From an uncultured bacterium (lineage in GTDB: Bacteria > Cyanobacteriota > Vampirovibrionia > Gastranaerophilales > Gastranaerophilaceae), in the NCBI GenBank assembly GCA_949285255.1, contig CASDXV010000009.1, positions 1 through 51,439 of the forward strand: 51,439 nt of DNA, in the 5' to 3' direction. Under the pieces are notes generated by a model, which ran no database searches, was not told the DNA's origin, and saw nothing but the letters and a program-made list of their open reading frames with translations. Position 1 is the first letter of the stretch. Every line of letters starts with the position of its first letter. The position numbers and the translations under genes are program-made. Positions 33,846 through 43,330 of this stretch are shown in pieces.

Positions 33846-34457
33846 ATGATTACTAGAATACAAAGCAACAACAACAAAACATTAAATTTTCGTGCGCTCA
33901 AACCAAACTCCATTCATCTGGGCAAGGGGGCACAAGCGCTGCTTACAAAAGCAAACAACTTTTCAAGCGTGCACCAAAGACTAGCCATAGGTGCTTCTGC
34001 TCTTTTAATGCAGCCCATTATCGACATGTACAACAAAGAAGTAGACAAAGACACAAAAAAAGTATCTGCCATAAGGAGTGCTGCAAAAGCAATTATAGGT
34101 ACTGCAACAGGTCTTGTGGTAAGAAGCAGCTGTATGAAATTAGCAGAGCTTAAATACGCACAAAAAGACGCCTGTGGCAATATCATTAAGGAAGCAGGAC
34201 AGATAAAAATAGACCCTGATAAAGTTCAAAAGTCTTTTGGCAAAGGTTTTGAAGCACTTAAACTTGACGATAAGGCTCTAAGTGACGCCATAAAACGCGT
34301 ACCATCAATTGTCGGCACAATAGCGGCACTTGGCGTTATGATTTTTACAAACTTTTTGCTTGATGCACCGCTAACAAATATGACCATGGAAAAAATAGAC
34401 GAATTCATGGATAAACGATTAAAAGCAAAAGAAAGTGCAGGTGAGCAAAATGGCTAA
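33846..34457 (+). CDS. Membrane-associated protein of unknown function (first of a tandem pair)
   Basis: 203 aa. The N-terminus is polar (MITRIQSNNNKTLNFRALKP) with no signal peptide. Hydrophobic stretches lie near 45-58, 80-95 and 150-172. Between the first two is VDKDTKK, which recurs as IDKDDKK at the same place in the next protein. No known family is recognised. It overlaps the next gene by 8 bp. Confidence 0.78.
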   Translation: MITRIQSNNNKTLNFRALKPNSIHLGKGAQALLTKANNFSSVHQRLAIGASALLMQPIIDMYNKEVDKDTKKVSAIRSAAKAIIGTATGLVVRSSCMKLAELKYAQKDACGNIIKEAGQIKIDPDKVQKSFGKGFEALKLDDKALSDAIKRVPSIVGTIAALGVMIFTNFLLDAPLTNMTMEKIDEFMDKRLKAKESAGEQNG

Positions 34458-35004
34458 CTTTGCACAAAAAATTGTCGCAAATTTTGCAAACGACAACGCA
34501 AAATTCTTATTCTTATCCGCTGCTGCAGGCTGGTTTTTAGCAAGTGCTGCACAAACTTTTGGTATAGTTACCAGCAAAAAAATTGATAAAGATGACAAAA
34601 AATTCCTAATACCGCAGGAGATTGCGGACGGTGCAGCAAATATCGGATTATATGCCCTATTTACAGCACCTCTTATGGGTTTAACAGAAAAATTAATAGA
34701 TAACGGCAAAATTGCATTTAAAAATATAGAAAAAGGCACGCCTGAATTTGATAGATTAAAAGGCGGCGCAAGGGTAATAGCATCAATCGCGGGCGCTATT
34801 ATTTCAAGCAATATTTTAACTCCACTTGTTAGAAACAAGCTTGGCACAATAGCTCAAAGAAAAGCGCTGCACCAAAAAATAAAAGTAACTGAACCCAATT
34901 ATGACCCGTACTATCAACCTCTGTTTCAGAAAAACTACGGCAAAGCACCACTTAAAATGAGCAGCTATATGAGCTTTACAAGAAATCACGGACTAAAAAT
35001 TTAG
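34450..35004 (+). CDS. Membrane-associated protein of unknown function (second of a tandem pair)
   Basis: 184 aa from the ATG at 34450, which has AGGTGAG just upstream; a GTG 15 nt earlier is unlikely. Hydrophobic helices lie near 21-40, 68-85 and 116-134. Its layout (helix, IDKDDKK, helix, charged loop, helix) parallels the preceding protein, so the two look like diverged duplicates. The C-terminus has PNYDPYYQPLF. Function unknown; probably inner-membrane. Confidence 0.78.
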   Translation: MANFAQKIVANFANDNAKFLFLSAAAGWFLASAAQTFGIVTSKKIDKDDKKFLIPQEIADGAANIGLYALFTAPLMGLTEKLIDNGKIAFKNIEKGTPEFDRLKGGARVIASIAGAIISSNILTPLVRNKLGTIAQRKALHQKIKVTEPNYDPYYQPLFQKNYGKAPLKMSSYMSFTRNHGLKI

Positions 35005-35612
35005 CCAAGTTGTTGTTTTACTAGTTTTACCATCTCGCAAAAACGCTTACTCAGGTCAGCTTGAGATATTTTAAGCTTTCTTGCAATGACACTTTGTCTT
35101 AAATTTTGCACATAGCGCATGGTAAAAATCTCTAAATATTTTTTTGAAGGATTACCCAAATCAAGTTTATCAATAATGTCCAAAATACTCTTTGCAAGCT
35201 CAGGGTTTGTATATTTTTCAGAAACAAATTCCTCGGGGTCAATAAGATTAGAATATATATCACGCTCGCTTTGTTGAGTATTTTTTTGCAGACTAACCAC
35301 AGGATTAGTATTTATTTCTTTTGGTTCGTCAATTTTTTTTAACTGAATTGGCTCAATTTCAAGAATCTTTTTGCTATTTAAAGTCTGAATAGAATTATCA
35401 GACTTGATATTCTTTAGAACATTTGCAATCGAAGTATCTGCCACTTTTGTTAAATAATTCTTTAAACTTTCAATATTTGAAACAGAGTCCAAAAGCAGAT
35501 AAGACTTTTTATAAACCTCAGCACAAAACTGCTCCATAAGGTCCTCATGCCCTCTGTAGTCAGGGTGCTGCTTTATTATATTTTCTATTAGTTCTCTTTG
35601 TTTAGAATCCAA
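35001..35612 (-). CDS. Sigma-70-like / helix-turn-helix regulatory protein
   Basis: 203 aa. The start is TTG with GGGAG about 10 nt upstream. The C-terminal ~65 residues (SILDIIDKLDLGNPSKKYLEIFTMRYVQNLRQSVIARKLKISQADLSKRF...) look like sigma region 4. The N-terminal 15-68 (EQFCAEVYKKSYLLL...) recalls region 2 but lacks its well-known conserved motifs. The link between is long and polar. It may be a divergent sigma factor or a DNA-binding regulator. It is divergent from bamA, with about 157 bp between starts. Confidence 0.65.
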   Translation of the reverse strand: MDSKQRELIENIIKQHPDYRGHEDLMEQFCAEVYKKSYLLLDSVSNIESLKNYLTKVADTSIANVLKNIKSDNSIQTLNSKKILEIEPIQLKKIDEPKEINTNPVVSLQKNTQQSERDIYSNLIDPEEFVSEKYTNPELAKSILDIIDKLDLGNPSKKYLEIFTMRYVQNLRQSVIARKLKISQADLSKRFCEMVKLVKQQLG

Positions 35613-35704
35613 TTTTGAAAAACTCCCAATAAATAAATTTTATCATAAAGAGATTATAACTTTTAATATATTTTTTTGCATTTTTGTTACATTATTTGAC
35701 GGGT

Positions 35705-35733
35705 TTGCAGGCAGATATTTTTAGATATATAAT
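35705..35733 (+). promoter_or_regulatory. Promoter of bamA
   Basis: TTGCAG (35705-35710), a 17-nt spacer, and TATAAT (35728-35733), giving a short leader that holds the GGAG ribosome site (35762-35765). Confidence 0.65.
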
Positions 35734-35769
35734 GTATGTAAGATAAACTAGACATTTATCCGGAGTTAG

Positions 35770-37767
35770 ATGAGAAGTATAAAAAAACTGTTTATAATCT
35801 ATGCAGTTCTGGGCGTATTTATGCTCCAGCAGCCTTCTTATGCAGCTTTTAACTTTAAATTTCCCAAGTTTTTTAAATCCAAAAAAGAAAAGAAAATAGA
35901 CAAACAACAGGAAAATACTACTCCTGAAGAGCAAAATGCTTATGAAGAAGACATCGTTCCGCAAGAACAAAACGCGGTTGAAACCACTCAAGAAAGCAGT
36001 GCAAACAATAATGAAACTATTGATGCAGTATACATTAGTCAAGTTGAAATTTTTGGAAACAATATCATAGAAACATCTTTTATAAAAGACCAGCTAAGTT
36101 CAAAAGAGGGTTATATATACGATAGGAAAAATATCTCCGCAGACTTAAACAAGTTATATAAAACAGGATATTTTACTCAAAACATAAGAGCAGTACCGCT
36201 AAGAGCAGATGATGGCGGTATAAGACTCAGAATAATAGTTGAAGAAAACCCCCCGATAAAAGGTTTTACAATAGAGGGTAATAATGTCGTAGCTACAAAA
36301 GACATCATGACTATACTTTCTCAATACGAAGGTCAACCCCAGAATATCTTAAACATCAACTCCGCAATTGAACAAATTCAAGAAATGTATAGTATGAAAG
36401 GCTACATACTATCAAGAGTAGTCTCAGTTCAAGATGACCCTGACGGCATGGTAAATATTGTCATTGACGAGGGCGTTATTAACGATGTTATTGTCGAGGG
36501 TAACTACAAAACCCGCGACTTTATTGTTAAGAGAAATATCCTGCTTGAACCGGGAACTGTCTACAACGAAAATATCATGCGAGATGATATCTTAAGACTG
36601 ATGGGCACACAAGCATTTAAAGATGTCAAAAGAGACATCGAAATGGACCCCTCAACAGGAAAGTATAATGTAACAATCTCGCTTGATGAGCAAAGAACAG
36701 GTAAAATCTCTCTTGGTGTAGGTGTGGATTCAATGTCAGGTTTCTTTGGTTCGGTCGGTTTTTCGGAAAACAACTTTAGAGGCTTAGGTCAAAAGCTAAG
36801 TATCAACTTTATGGCAGGTACGGGTATTTTGATGAACGACAGTTCAATTATAAACAGGCCTAACCTGCAAGCTGAACTTGGTTTTATCGAACCTCATTTT
36901 AAATCAGAAAACCAATCTTTAGGTTTTAGAGCATTTGTCAGAAACTTCGGCAGCTACCAAGTACCGCTTGCAATTGAAAAACGCTATGGAGCAGATATTA
37001 CTCTTACAAGGAAATTCAAAGCATTTAAGAACTTAAGCGGAAGCATTAGCTTTGGCGGAGAAAGTGTCGACCTTGATGAAGGTGATGAATGGAAAGCAAG
37101 AAATGTATTTGCTTCAAGAGGTATCGACTACTCTCAAAGGGCCAGACAACTTGATGGCGGGGTTTATGCCAAAATTACTCCTGCGTTAATTTATGACACA
37201 AGAGACACCGTTGTTAACACAAGACGAGGCTTATTGGCGCGTATCAGTCTTGAAGAGTCAATCGGCTTTGGCGCTGATTCATTCGGTAAATTATACGGTA
37301 TGTTAAAGAAATTCATACCCGTCGGCAGAAAATCAACATTTGTAATTGCAGCAAGAGCAGGCGGTAAAATACACGGTGATATGCCTGAATTTGCAGCATA
37401 CGCTCTTGGCGGCCCATATACCATAAGAGGTTTTAACATCTCTGAAGTTGGTACAGGTAACGGCTTTATGATGGGTACAGCTGAATTTAGAACCCCTATA
37501 CCGTTTATGGACAGACTTACAACAAATACTTTCTTAAACAATGTAAGACTTGCTGCGTTTATGGATGCAGGTACGCTTTTTGGCGATACTCTAACAAACA
37601 AACTGTATGACCGTCCGGGATACGCTATCACTGCAGGTGTCGGCTTAAGAGTATTTATCCCCGGTCTTGGCCCTATCAATCTTGACTACGCTATACCGTT
37701 TACAAATACAGGCGGAAAAGACCGCAGCAACGGATTCTTTACATTTGGTATGGGTGAAATGTACTAG
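35770..37767 (+). CDS. bamA: Outer-membrane assembly protein BamA (Omp85), three POTRA domains
   Basis: 665 aa. Signal peptide (1-25), a Lys/Glu/Gln-rich linker (35-85), then three POTRA domains (about 90-160, 162-237, 238-315), and a 16-strand barrel (about 320-665) with the YTIRGF lid-lock motif. Three POTRAs match cyanobacterial Omp85; proteobacterial BamA has five. It inserts beta-barrel proteins into the outer membrane. It ends FGMGEMY, not the usual terminal Phe or Trp. Confidence 0.93.
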   Translation: MRSIKKLFIIYAVLGVFMLQQPSYAAFNFKFPKFFKSKKEKKIDKQQENTTPEEQNAYEEDIVPQEQNAVETTQESSANNNETIDAVYISQVEIFGNNIIETSFIKDQLSSKEGYIYDRKNISADLNKLYKTGYFTQNIRAVPLRADDGGIRLRIIVEENPPIKGFTIEGNNVVATKDIMTILSQYEGQPQNILNINSAIEQIQEMYSMKGYILSRVVSVQDDPDGMVNIVIDEGVINDVIVEGNYKTRDFIVKRNILLEPGTVYNENIMRDDILRLMGTQAFKDVKRDIEMDPSTGKYNVTISLDEQRTGKISLGVGVDSMSGFFGSVGFSENNFRGLGQKLSINFMAGTGILMNDSSIINRPNLQAELGFIEPHFKSENQSLGFRAFVRNFGSYQVPLAIEKRYGADITLTRKFKAFKNLSGSISFGGESVDLDEGDEWKARNVFASRGIDYSQRARQLDGGVYAKITPALIYDTRDTVVNTRRGLLARISLEESIGFGADSFGKLYGMLKKFIPVGRKSTFVIAARAGGKIHGDMPEFAAYALGGPYTIRGFNISEVGTGNGFMMGTAEFRTPIPFMDRLTTNTFLNNVRLAAFMDAGTLFGDTLTNKLYDRPGYAITAGVGLRVFIPGLGPINLDYAIPFTNTGGKDRSNGFFTFGMGEMY

Positions 37768-37794
37768 AGAAATTTAGTTTCATTTATAAACAAA

Positions 37795-37821
37795 AAAGTA
37801 CCGCACTTAATGCGGTACTTT
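37795..37821. terminator. Bidirectional rho-independent terminator
   Basis: The stem AAAGTACCGCA/TGCGGTACTTT with a 5-nt loop has A-rich and T-rich flanks. It lies between the convergent bamA and gyrA genes. Confidence 0.9.
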
Positions 37822-37840
37822 TAATGTAATGTTTTAAACC

Positions 37841-40381
37841 CTATTCCAGATTTAAGTTACCTTGCTCAAAATTATCCTGAGGAGCTTCTTGAGCTACAGG
37901 TTCTTTATCCGTATCCGTATCTTCATCAGGGTTAATTATCTTATTAACAGATACCACGGTATCATTATCAACAAGGTTTTGAACCTTAACACCCGTTGCA
38001 GGACGTCCCTGACGAGAAATATCTGCAGCGCTTACTCGAGTAACAATACCGTTTGCGGTAACTACCATAATATCATCGTGCTCATCAACGATAGTCAACG
38101 CCACTAGTCTTGAATTTGATGATTTAAACTTAGTAGCAATCAAGCCCAAGCCACCTCTGTTTTGAGGTCTGAACTCACTTAATTTTGAGCGCTTGCCAAA
38201 GCCGTCTGATGTTACTACAAGCAAGTCTGCATCATAATCCCTTGGTACAACATCGCAGCCTATAATATTGTCGCCCGTTCTTAATTTCATTGAGTTAACA
38301 CCGCGAGCGGAACGTCCAAGAGGTCTTAAATCCTCAATTGCAAAGCGAATTGCCATACCGCAAGACGTACCGATAATTATCTCATCATTATTCTGAGCAA
38401 GTTTAACCCAGTTAAGAGTGTCACCTTCTTCAAGTCCGATTGCAATAATGCCGTTTCTTCTAATATTTACAAAGTTATCAAGACTTATTCTTTTAATGTA
38501 GCCGGCATGGGTTAACATTATAAGGTTGGTGTTAGGACTAAACTCGCTAACGGGAACTACCGCAGTTATTTGTTCATCCTGTTCGATAGGCAGAACATTT
38601 ATAATAGGCAGACCCTTAGATTGGCGAGAGCCTTCAGGGAAATCGTATACATTTAAGCTGTATACAACACCTTTAGATGAGAAGAACAGAACCTTATCAT
38701 GCATCATTGCAGTAAAGAAATGTCCGACATCATCATCCTCTTTTGTTTTCATACCGCCCTTACCGCGCGTTGCACGATTTTGGCGCTCAAATGTATCAAG
38801 AGAAATTCTCTTTATATAGCCTTGGCGAGTTATAAACACTGCCATTGCAGTATTAGGAGTTAAATCTTCAATATTCAACTCGCCTTGTTCGGGAAGAATT
38901 TGAGTTTTTCTGTCATCACCGTATTTTTCTTTATCTTCCAATAATTCTTCTTTAATTAAAGCAAGAACTTTATTTCTATCTGCCAAAATTGCCTCATATT
39001 CTGCAATTTTCTTGATTAAATCGTCATATTCGGCTCTTATTTTATCTTGTTCAAGACCCGTTAAGCGTCTTAATTGCATTTCTAAAATTGCATTAGCCTG
39101 CTCAGTATCAAGCCCAAATCTTGACATCAAGCCGTTTCTTGCTTCTTCGGTATTTTTTGATTTTTTGATAAGTTCAATAACTTCATTAAGCGCGTTTAGA
39201 GCTATCATTAAGCCCTCTAATATATGCGCGCGAGCTTTTGCCTTTTTCAAGAAGAAAATTGTTCTTCTTGTAATTACATCTACACGGTGCTCAATGAACT
39301 CGTTTAAAACTTCATACAAGTTCAAAAGTCTTGGCTGTTGACCGACAAGAGCAACCATATTAACGCCAAAACTTGTCATAAGAGCCGTTTGTTTGTACAA
39401 GTTGTTTCTTACAACATCGGGCTTAGCGTCACGTTTAAGCTCAATTACAACCCTCATACCGTCACGGTCGGATTCATCTCTGATATCTGAAATTCCTTGA
39501 ACCTTACCTTCTTTTACAAGGTCTGCAATTTTTTCAATAAGGGCAGCTTTATTCACCTGGTATGGAATTTCTGTAACAACAATCGCCGTTCTTGCCTGAC
39601 GACCGCCGCCGCCCGGTAATTCTTCAATTTTTGAAACGGCAGACATTTTAATTGAACCGCGGCCTGTTTCATAAGCTTTCTTAATTTCAGAAGTTCCAAT
39701 AATTGTAGCGGCAGTAGGGAAATCAGGCCCTTTGATATATTGCATAAGCCCCTCAACTGTAATATCGGGGTTATCAATCATTGCTATTGTACCGTCTACT
39801 ACCTCGCATAAGTTATGAGGCGGGATATTTGTTGCCATACCGACTGCAATACCCGATACACCATTTAATAAAAGCATTGGCAATCTGACGGGCAATACCG
39901 CAGGCTCTTGCAGAGAACCGTCAAAGTTAGGCGTAAAGTTAACAGTTTCACAGTCAATATCAGCCAGCATAGATGTTGTAATTTTGTGCATTCTGGCTTC
40001 CGTATATCTCATAGCAGCAGCCGAGTCACCGTCAACAGAGCCAAAGTTACCATGACCGTCAATTGTTAAATATCTTGTCGCAAAGTCTTGTGCCATACGC
40101 ACCAAAGACTCATAAACCGCAGAGTCACCGTGAGGGTGATATTTACCGAGAACTTCCCCGACGATTCTTGCGCATTTTTTAAACGGTTTATCAGGCGTCA
40201 TGCCAAGTTCGTTCATTGCAAACAAAATACGTCTGTGAACAGGTTTTAAACCGTCTCTTACATCAGGTAGCGCACGCCCTACAATTACACTCATAGCATA
40301 ATCAATATATGAGCGTTTCATCTCGTCACGAATATTAACGGGAACTATTTTTCCATGGTCAAATAAATTAGTCTGACTCAA
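37841..40381 (-). CDS. gyrA: DNA gyrase subunit A
   Basis: 846 aa. Breakage-reunion domain with active-site Tyr126 ([11 protein letters not shown]), the quinolone region [11 protein letters not shown] with Ser87 and Glu91, and a six-bladed C-terminal domain. The GyrA box reads [10 protein letters not shown], an expanded form that I associate with cyanobacterial GyrA. The tail is acidic. The start is TTG, supported by AGGAG 8 nt upstream. gyrB is elsewhere. Confidence 0.95.
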   Translation of the reverse strand: MSQTNLFDHGKIVPVNIRDEMKRSYIDYAMSVIVGRALPDVRDGLKPVHRRILFAMNELGMTPDKPFKKCARIVGEVLGKYHPHGDSAVYESLVRMAQDFATRYLTIDGHGNFGSVDGDSAAAMRYTEARMHKITTSMLADIDCETVNFTPNFDGSLQEPAVLPVRLPMLLLNGVSGIAVGMATNIPPHNLCEVVDGTIAMIDNPDITVEGLMQYIKGPDFPTAATIIGTSEIKKAYETGRGSIKMSAVSKIEELPGGGGRQARTAIVVTEIPYQVNKAALIEKIADLVKEGKVQGISDIRDESDRDGMRVVIELKRDAKPDVVRNNLYKQTALMTSFGVNMVALVGQQPRLLNLYEVLNEFIEHRVDVITRRTIFFLKKAKARAHILEGLMIALNALNEVIELIKKSKNTEEARNGLMSRFGLDTEQANAILEMQLRRLTGLEQDKIRAEYDDLIKKIAEYEAILADRNKVLALIKEELLEDKEKYGDDRKTQILPEQGELNIEDLTPNTAMAVFITRQGYIKRISLDTFERQNRATRGKGGMKTKEDDDVGHFFTAMMHDKVLFFSSKGVVYSLNVYDFPEGSRQSKGLPIINVLPIEQDEQITAVVPVSEFSPNTNLIMLTHAGYIKRISLDNFVNIRRNGIIAIGLEEGDTLNWVKLAQNNDEIIIGTSCGMAIRFAIEDLRPLGRSARGVNSMKLRTGDNIIGCDVVPRDYDADLLVVTSDGFGKRSKLSEFRPQNRGGLGLIATKFKSSNSRLVALTIVDEHDDIMVVTANGIVTRVSAADISRQGRPATGVKVQNLVDNDTVVSVNKIINPDEDTDTDKEPVAQEAPQDNFEQGNLNLE

Positions 40382-40464
40382 AACTTTTACTCCTAAACTG
40401 CCTCTATATCAACATTTTATAACAAACACAAGCGCATGGCAAATAAATGGAGCTTATTAAAAGC

Positions 40465-40493
40465 TTGTAAAATCAAAGCTATTTTTATACAAT
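40465..40493 (+). promoter_or_regulatory. Leaderless promoter of wecB
   Basis: TTGTAA (40465-40470), a 17-nt spacer, and TACAAT (40488-40493), then exactly 6 nt to the ATG. There is no Shine-Dalgarno sequence. Confidence 0.65.
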
Positions 40494-40499
40494 TTGCAT

Positions 40500-41618
40500 A
40501 TGGATAAGAAAATAAAAGTTGCATTAGTTTTTGGGACACGCCCCGAGGCGATTAAAATGGCGCCTCTTGTTAAAGAGGTTCAAAAAAGAAAAGAGCTTGA
40601 GGCAATTACCATAGTAACTGCTCAACACAGGCAGATGCTAGACCAGGTACTCGAGCTTTTTGAAATAGTTCCCGATTATGACTTAAACCTTATGAAACCG
40701 AACCAAAACCTCTGGGGGCTTACATCTGATGTGCTTTTACAAACAAAAGAATTATACGAAAAAATAAAACCCGACATTGTCCTTGTACACGGCGACACCA
40801 CAACAGCGGGCGCTGCAGCACTTAGCGCGTATTATGCAAGAATCCCGATAGGGCACGTTGAAGCGGGACTCAGGACTTTTAACAAAGATTATCCCTTCCC
40901 TGAGGAAATAAACAGAGTGCTTGTTGATGCCGTTTGTGATATGCACTTTTGCCCTACAGAAGGCTCTGTTGAAAATATAAAAAACTCAGGTATTAAAACG
41001 GCAAATTCCCTTTATAAAACAGGCAATACGGTAATTGATGCACTTTTGTACACTGTAGAAAATAAAGAGACAAATCTTGATTTTATCGGTTTAGACCCGA
41101 ATTTAAAAACCATTCTTTTAACTTCGCACAGAAGAGAAAACTTTGGCAAACCGCTTGAAGAAATTTGCGATGCGGTTATTGACCTAATCAACAGCAATAA
41201 AGATATTCAAATCGTTTACCCTGTGCACTTAAACCCAAACGTACAAAATACGGTAAAAGCTAAACTTGAGGGTATAGATAGAGTTAAGCTCATTGACCCG
41301 CTTGACTATGCGCCCTTTGCAACATTGATGAAAAAATCTCATATAATATTGACTGATTCAGGTGGAGTACAGGAAGAAGCTCCTTCTCTTGGAGTTCCCG
41401 TCCTTGTTTTAAGAGATGAAACAGAGCGTCCTGAAGCGCTTGAATACGGTTGTGTTAAGCTTGTCGGCGCACACAGGGATAAAATAGTATCAACAGTGCA
41501 AAAACTGCTTGATGATAAAGAGTTTTATAATTCTATGAAACAAGCCGCAAACCCATACGGCGACGGGCTTGCTTCAAAAAGAATTACTGACGCTATAGTT
41601 GAAAGATTTAAAAAGTAA
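40500..41618 (+). CDS. wecB: UDP-N-acetylglucosamine 2-epimerase (non-hydrolysing)
   Basis: 372 aa. It interconverts UDP-GlcNAc and UDP-ManNAc for surface polysaccharides. FGTRPEAIKMAPL, TAQHRQMLDQ, VHGDTTTAGAAALSAYY, GHVEAGLRTF, FPEEINR, LTSHRRENFG, LTDSGGVQEEAPSLGVPVL: the complete set of family motifs. The ATG at 40500 is preferred over the TTG 6 nt earlier because of the promoter position. Confidence 0.95.
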   Translation: MDKKIKVALVFGTRPEAIKMAPLVKEVQKRKELEAITIVTAQHRQMLDQVLELFEIVPDYDLNLMKPNQNLWGLTSDVLLQTKELYEKIKPDIVLVHGDTTTAGAAALSAYYARIPIGHVEAGLRTFNKDYPFPEEINRVLVDAVCDMHFCPTEGSVENIKNSGIKTANSLYKTGNTVIDALLYTVENKETNLDFIGLDPNLKTILLTSHRRENFGKPLEEICDAVIDLINSNKDIQIVYPVHLNPNVQNTVKAKLEGIDRVKLIDPLDYAPFATLMKKSHIILTDSGGVQEEAPSLGVPVLVLRDETERPEALEYGCVKLVGAHRDKIVSTVQKLLDDKEFYNSMKQAANPYGDGLASKRITDAIVERFKK

Positions 41619-41672
41619 GCAAAAAATATTTTTCAGACTCTTTTTAAAAGTGTAAGAAAAAAAAGACATTTT

Positions 41673-41888
41673 ATGAGCATAAGCATTAACAAGATAATCA
41701 ATACAACAAATTCGGCAAAAATATTGAAAAAAAGCGCAAGCGCAGTTGCCAAGTACAACAATGCGCATTCTTGCGCACTAAGGGATGCTGTTTTTGCAAG
41801 TGTGCAAGCAGATTTAATGCGCACAGGAATGAGCACACACAAGGCAAGAATTACAGTTTTACTTAATTTGTATTCCAGATTGAAATAG
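41673..41888 (+). CDS. Small hypothetical protein
   Basis: 71 aa, basic, helical (KSASAVAKYNNAHSCALRDAV...MSTHKARITVLLNLYSRLK). No family is recognised and no good ribosome site is seen (only A-rich sequence). It lies between wecB and a convergent EF-hand gene. It may be real, but support is weak. Confidence 0.4.
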   Translation: MSISINKIINTTNSAKILKKSASAVAKYNNAHSCALRDAVFASVQADLMRTGMSTHKARITVLLNLYSRLK

Positions 41889-41892
41889 ATAT

Positions 41893-42348
41893 TTATGCAG
41901 CCATATAAGCACTAAGTGCATCCGATAGTGATGTTGAATTAATTTGTGAGTCATTGCTGCCAGATGAGCCATGGAGCATTTCATAGATTATCATTTCAGA
42001 GCTTGAGACCGTACCGTCTTGATTTAAGTCCATTACATCATACTCTTCATCTTCTTCATCAGAACCTGGCGAACCTGATGAGCCGGATGATGATGAAGAT
42101 GATGAACCCTCGACACTTTGCACATCTTCTGCCTGCTCTATTTGCATACCCGCAGGGACACCAAGATTTGACATATCTAACTTTTGAGAATAAAGATTCT
42201 CCGTATCTTCTCCCACAGAGTCAAGCGCATCTTGAAAAACATCTTCAAAAACTTCAGTATCTGTTTTATCAATTTGAGTATAAGAACCTATAGAGTAAGC
42301 ACTTATGCCCTGCAGACCATACATAGAGTCGCTAATTGAGTCAACCAT
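41893..42348 (-). CDS. EF-hand protein with Ser-rich linker
   Basis: 151 aa. One canonical EF-hand loop at 107-118 (DLNQDGTVSSSE). Residues 82-102 are a Ser/Gly and then Asp/Glu-rich low-complexity linker. There is no signal peptide or membrane helix. A very strong ribosome site (AAAGGAGG, 6 nt spacing) suggests high expression. Likely a calcium-binding protein; role unknown. Confidence 0.82.
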   Translation of the reverse strand: MVDSISDSMYGLQGISAYSIGSYTQIDKTDTEVFEDVFQDALDSVGEDTENLYSQKLDMSNLGVPAGMQIEQAEDVQSVEGSSSSSSSGSSGSPGSDEEDEEYDVMDLNQDGTVSSSEMIIYEMLHGSSGSNDSQINSTSLSDALSAYMAA

Positions 42349-42428
42349 TTAAAACCTCCTTTATACAAGTATTTTTCCATGGTTTCTCAAAAAATAAATC
42401 ATACAAAAAATATACATATATTTGCATA

Positions 42429-42468
42429 CTAAAATACCACCCGTCAAATAATGCGGGCGGTATTTTAA
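42429..42468 (-). terminator. Terminator of the ribosomal protein cluster
   Basis: The hairpin AAAATACCACCCG...CGGGCGGTATTTT, with one A-C mismatch, lies just after the rpsI stop on the minus strand and is followed by TTTTAGTAT. Confidence 0.75.
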
Positions 42469-42485
42469 ATATTGAATGAAAAAGA

Positions 42486-42887
42486 TTATCTTTTTGAGAA
42501 TTGGAATCTTTTTCTTGCTCTTTTACGGCCGTATTTTTTACGTTCTTTAACTCTTGCGTCACGAGTCAAAAGACCTTCTTGTTTTAATACGGGTTTGAAC
42601 TCTTCGTTCATTGCAAGTAATGCACGAGAAATAGCGTGCTTAATTGCGTCAGCTTGAGCACAAACACCGCCGCCTACAGCTTTAACTCTAACGTCAAGTT
42701 TGTCTTGATTGTCAGTTAAAACTAAAGGACGATATATAGCCATCTCTAAAGAGGGGCGATTTCCAAAATAACCTTTAAGAGTTTTACCGTTGATAAAGAT
42801 TCTGCCCTTGCCTGAAGCAACTTTTGCAACAGCTATTGAGCATTTTCTTCTGCCGGTTTTAACTACTTCTTGTTTAGCATCTGCCAT
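42486..42887 (-). CDS. rpsI: 30S ribosomal protein S9
   Basis: 133 aa. It has the S9 pattern: TGRRKCSIAVAKVASGKGRIFINGK near the start, and the conserved basic end KERKKYGRKRARKRFQFSKR, whose last Lys-Arg reaches the P site. It is last in the cluster, 2 bp after rplM. Confidence 0.97.
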   Translation of the reverse strand: MADAKQEVVKTGRRKCSIAVAKVASGKGRIFINGKTLKGYFGNRPSLEMAIYRPLVLTDNQDKLDVRVKAVGGGVCAQADAIKHAISRALLAMNEEFKPVLKQEGLLTRDARVKERKKYGRKRARKRFQFSKR

Positions 42888-42889
42888 TA

Positions 42890-43330
42890 TTACTTATCTC
42901 CTTTGATTTCATATTTTTCGGGTTTTTGAGCTTCGTGAGGGTGATTAGCGTCAGCATATACTTTTAATTTTGTAAATTGCTGAGAACCCAAAGTGTTGTG
43001 AGGAAGCATACCCTTAACCGCTTTTTCTATAGCACGGGTCGGGTCTTTTTCCATAAGGGCTTTGAAGCTGATTTCTTTAAAACCGCCCGGGTAACCACTG
43101 TGAGAACGATACAACTTATCAGTTTCTTTTTTACCGCTCACTTGAATTTTAGCAGCATTGATAACTACTACAAAATCACCTGTATCAACATTTGGTGTAT
43201 ATTGAGGTTTATTTTTGCCGCGAAGAATATTAGCGCATGCAACAGCAAGTCTGCCAAGGGTTTGACCTTCGGCATCTATTACATACCATTTTCTTTCTAC
43301 TTCAAGCGGCTTTGCGCTAAATGTTTTCAT
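42890..43330 (-). CDS. rplM: 50S ribosomal protein L13
   Basis: 146 aa. [64 protein letters not shown]: all standard for L13, which binds 23S rRNA early in assembly. It overlaps the end of truA by 4 bp. Confidence 0.97.
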   Translation of the reverse strand: MKTFSAKPLEVERKWYVIDAEGQTLGRLAVACANILRGKNKPQYTPNVDTGDFVVVINAAKIQVSGKKETDKLYRSHSGYPGGFKEISFKALMEKDPTRAIEKAVKGMLPHNTLGSQQFTKLKVYADANHPHEAQKPEKYEIKGDK

